Positions 23,548-25,088 of a DNA stretch of 25,088 nucleotides are shown here, piece by piece. The DNA is taken from the NCBI RefSeq assembly GCF_018531125.1, contig NZ_JAHDSY010000006.1; one strand, given 5' to 3'. The notes below the pieces were generated by a model, which worked only from the letters and a program-made list of their open reading frames with translations, was not told the DNA's origin and searched no databases. This stretch comes from Canibacter zhuwentaonis (GTDB lineage: Bacteria > Actinomycetota > Actinomycetes > Actinomycetales > Microbacteriaceae). Positions within the stretch are counted from its first letter, which is position 1; each line of letters opens with the position of its first letter. The translations under genes were made by a program, and so were the position numbers.

Positions 23548-23573
23548 TTGACTTTTCCGGGGGGGGGTAACCT
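23548..23573 (+). promoter_or_regulatory. Pilin 3 promoter, proximal copy, G9
   Basis: TTGACT (23548-23553), TTTCC plus nine G (23559-23567), TAACCT (23568-23573), spacer again 14 bp, predicted OFF. It is followed by the leader block shared by all three genes (CTGCTCCTGTGCGGGTTT). Confidence 0.65.
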
Positions 23574-23630
23574 AATCGAGCAATCTGCTCCTGTGCGGGT
23601 TTCTAATTGGTTTTACTATTAGGGGTTTTT

Positions 23631-25019
23631 ATGAAGCTTAAAAAAGTAGCGGCTATAGCTGTACTGCCTGCCTTGGTTGCTGGCGGGCTGATTCTCACGC
23701 AGCCGGCTAATGCTGCAGCACCCGGTGATATTGACCCGAATCAAACAGGTTCGATTATTGTGCACAAGCATGGAGAGCCGGCGGGTGTTAAAGGAGCCGC
23801 TGGAGACGGCAAAGAACAGGCTGTTGCTCCTGAGAAACCACTTCAGGGCGCAATGTTTAGCGTACAAAAAATTAGTGGCGTTGATCTTACAATTCGCGAA
23901 GGTTGGCAGCAGATAGCAGATGTTTCAGCTAAGCTTCAAAACGGTACTACTCCAGCACTAGATGCTATGACTACCGCTGAAACTACGAATATGGACGGTA
24001 TTGCCAATTTCAGAAATTTGTCAGTTGGCGCTTATCTGGTTACTGAGACTCAGACGCCTGCGGGCGCTCTTAAAAAAGTAAATCCTTTTATTGTTACTGT
24101 GCCGCACCCAAACGGTAACGGCGATTGGAACTATAACGTGCACGTGTATCCGAAGAACTCTGTGGTTGAAAAACCAGAGAAATCTTTTGATGATTCTCAG
24201 GTTACAAAGCTTGGCGATAAAATCAGGTGGACTGTAACGCAGACGCTGCCTGAGCTTACGCCCGGTGTGATGTTCACAGAGGTTAGTTTTAGTGATACGC
24301 TCGCTGCTAACCTGCAGTATGTTGAAGATTCGATGGTTGTAAAAGTTGATGGCGTAGGTGTTGATTTTACAGATGTTATAGCCGGTCAGGATATTTCTGC
24401 TGAGGTTACGGAGCCCGGTGTTCTTCAACCGGGTCAGAGGGTTACCTACGAGTTTGACACTATGATTGTAGCAGCGGGTGAAATCAAGAATGTTGCTAAC
24501 GTAACGGTTGCAACAAGCGACGGTGGCAGCTCTAGAGTTCCAAGCGCTCCATCACCCAACGATCCTTCTGTTCCAAGTATTATTATTGGACATATTGATG
24601 TGCAGAATTATGTTACCGGTACTATGACTGCAATATCCGGTGGTGTTTTCGAGGTTTATAAAGGCGAAGACTGCGCAGGCGGTAAAATTGATCTGGGAGT
24701 TCTTACTGCTGGAGACGATGGTAGATTGGCTCAGTCGGTGGCTCTTAAAAAGGGTAAATATGGTGTGAGGCAGGTAACTGCTGCTGTTGGATACGTGGCT
24801 AGTACTGATTGCGTTTCGGTTGAAGTTGTGGCTGCAAATACTGCGGATGATCCTGTTTTTGCAACTGTTTACAACAGTAAAGCTACTGTTCCAGTTCTTC
24901 CTTTAACTGGCGCGCAAGGTCAAGTGATCATGCTAGCAGCCGGTGGAATGCTCGTGGCTATTGGTCTGGTAACTGTTGTTATAGTATGCAAAAAACGGAG
25001 GCTTGCTGAAAGCAAGTAA
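23631..25019 (+). CDS. FimA/SpaA-like shaft pilin, paralogue 3
   Basis: This 462-aa shaft pilin has the signal peptide MKLKKVAAIAVLPALVAGGL, N-terminal GSIIVHKHG, E-box YLVTETQTPAG (Glu139), pilin motif WNYNVHVYPKN (Lys175), a middle domain with FSDTL and IKNVAN, a two-cysteine last domain, LPLTG (423-427), helix and CKKRRLAESK tail. It is closest to pilin 1 in the N-terminal domain, sharing an 84-bp block with only two mismatches (20516-20599 versus 23823-23906). AGGGG (23621-23625) precedes the ATG at 23631. Two tandem promoters with short spacers suggest it is silent as sequenced. Confidence 0.92.
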   Translation: MKLKKVAAIAVLPALVAGGLILTQPANAAAPGDIDPNQTGSIIVHKHGEPAGVKGAAGDGKEQAVAPEKPLQGAMFSVQKISGVDLTIREGWQQIADVSAKLQNGTTPALDAMTTAETTNMDGIANFRNLSVGAYLVTETQTPAGALKKVNPFIVTVPHPNGNGDWNYNVHVYPKNSVVEKPEKSFDDSQVTKLGDKIRWTVTQTLPELTPGVMFTEVSFSDTLAANLQYVEDSMVVKVDGVGVDFTDVIAGQDISAEVTEPGVLQPGQRVTYEFDTMIVAAGEIKNVANVTVATSDGGSSRVPSAPSPNDPSVPSIIIGHIDVQNYVTGTMTAISGGVFEVYKGEDCAGGKIDLGVLTAGDDGRLAQSVALKKGKYGVRQVTAAVGYVASTDCVSVEVVAANTADDPVFATVYNSKATVPVLPLTGAQGQVIMLAAGGMLVAIGLVTVVIVCKKRRLAESK

Positions 25020-25046
25020 CACCGTGTTATGGATAGACTTCCTATT

Positions 25047-25088
25047 TTCGTTAATAGGTTGAACCAAAAAAGCGGGTGGGGGGGGGGT
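25047..25088 (+). other. Start of pilin 3 terminator running into a G10 tract at the window end
   Basis: The sequence follows the post-pilin consensus (AATAGG, GAACCAAAAAAGCGGGTGGG). It then runs into ten consecutive G (25078-25087) and a T, where pilins 1 and 2 continue into the terminator loop. It may be another G tract of the array or a sequencing artefact at a contig end. Confidence 0.5.

Larger units (their letters stand above)
23518..23573 (+). repeat. Exact 28-bp tandem duplication of the pilin promoter
   Basis: Two identical 28-bp units (23518-23545 and 23546-23573), each holding TTGACT, TTTCC plus nine G, and TAACCT. Every base is the same in both, including the G count. Confidence 0.95.

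Overview
The window looks like an accessory-rich stretch of a low-to-moderate GC Actinomycetota (Gram-positive) genome. The support is gene families and gene order: HtaA-type haem-binding surface proteins with an HmuTUV transporter, a histidine phosphatase-TlpA-CcdA-ResB cluster ordered like mycobacterial Rv0525-Rv0528, a LytR_C-domain protein next to groEL under CIRCE control, an archaeal-type AspRS, and LPxTG-anchored FimA/SpaA-like pilins. I cannot name the genus from sequence alone.

Layout: (1) 1-1123, a strongly strand-skewed region ending in a C-terminal remnant of a cell-wall-anchored protein. (2) 1470-4058, a secreted tripeptidyl-aminopeptidase-like alpha/beta hydrolase with a degenerate sorting signal. 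(3) 4380-5726 (-), aspS, probably read from a leaderless mRNA, with a repeat-rich spacer upstream (5851-6096). (4) 6203-10104, an operon-like run of histidine phosphatase, TlpA/ResA-like thioredoxin, CcdA and ResB, in which the usual CcsA partner is absent; then msrB on the other strand. (5) 10896-17479, a haem-acquisition island: two HtaA proteins, hmuU-hmuV on the minus strand, and hmuT diverging from hmuU. A TAGGGTA motif recurs in the htaA, hmuT and hmuU upstream regions. (6) 17498-20004, a LytR_C protein and groEL preceded by two CIRCE operators. (7) 20212-25088, three tandem shaft-pilin paralogues (469, 462 and 462 aa), each with its own promoter and terminator.

The most striking system is the pilin array. 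Each pilin promoter has a TTGACT -35 and a TAACCT -10 separated by a spacer that contains a homopolymeric G tract. The tracts are G11 (gene 1, spacer 16), G12 (gene 2, spacer 17) and G9 in two tandem 28-bp promoter copies (gene 3, spacers 14 and 14). A G12 tract would give the optimal 17-bp spacer at all of them. This is the architecture expected for slipped-strand phase variation of transcription, so the array could act as a stochastic selector of which pilus shaft is made. As sequenced, gene 2 would be ON, gene 1 intermediate and gene 3 OFF. Shared near-identical blocks between the genes suggest ongoing gene conversion. The window ends inside another G10 run, so the array may continue. No sortase or tip pilin lies in the window.
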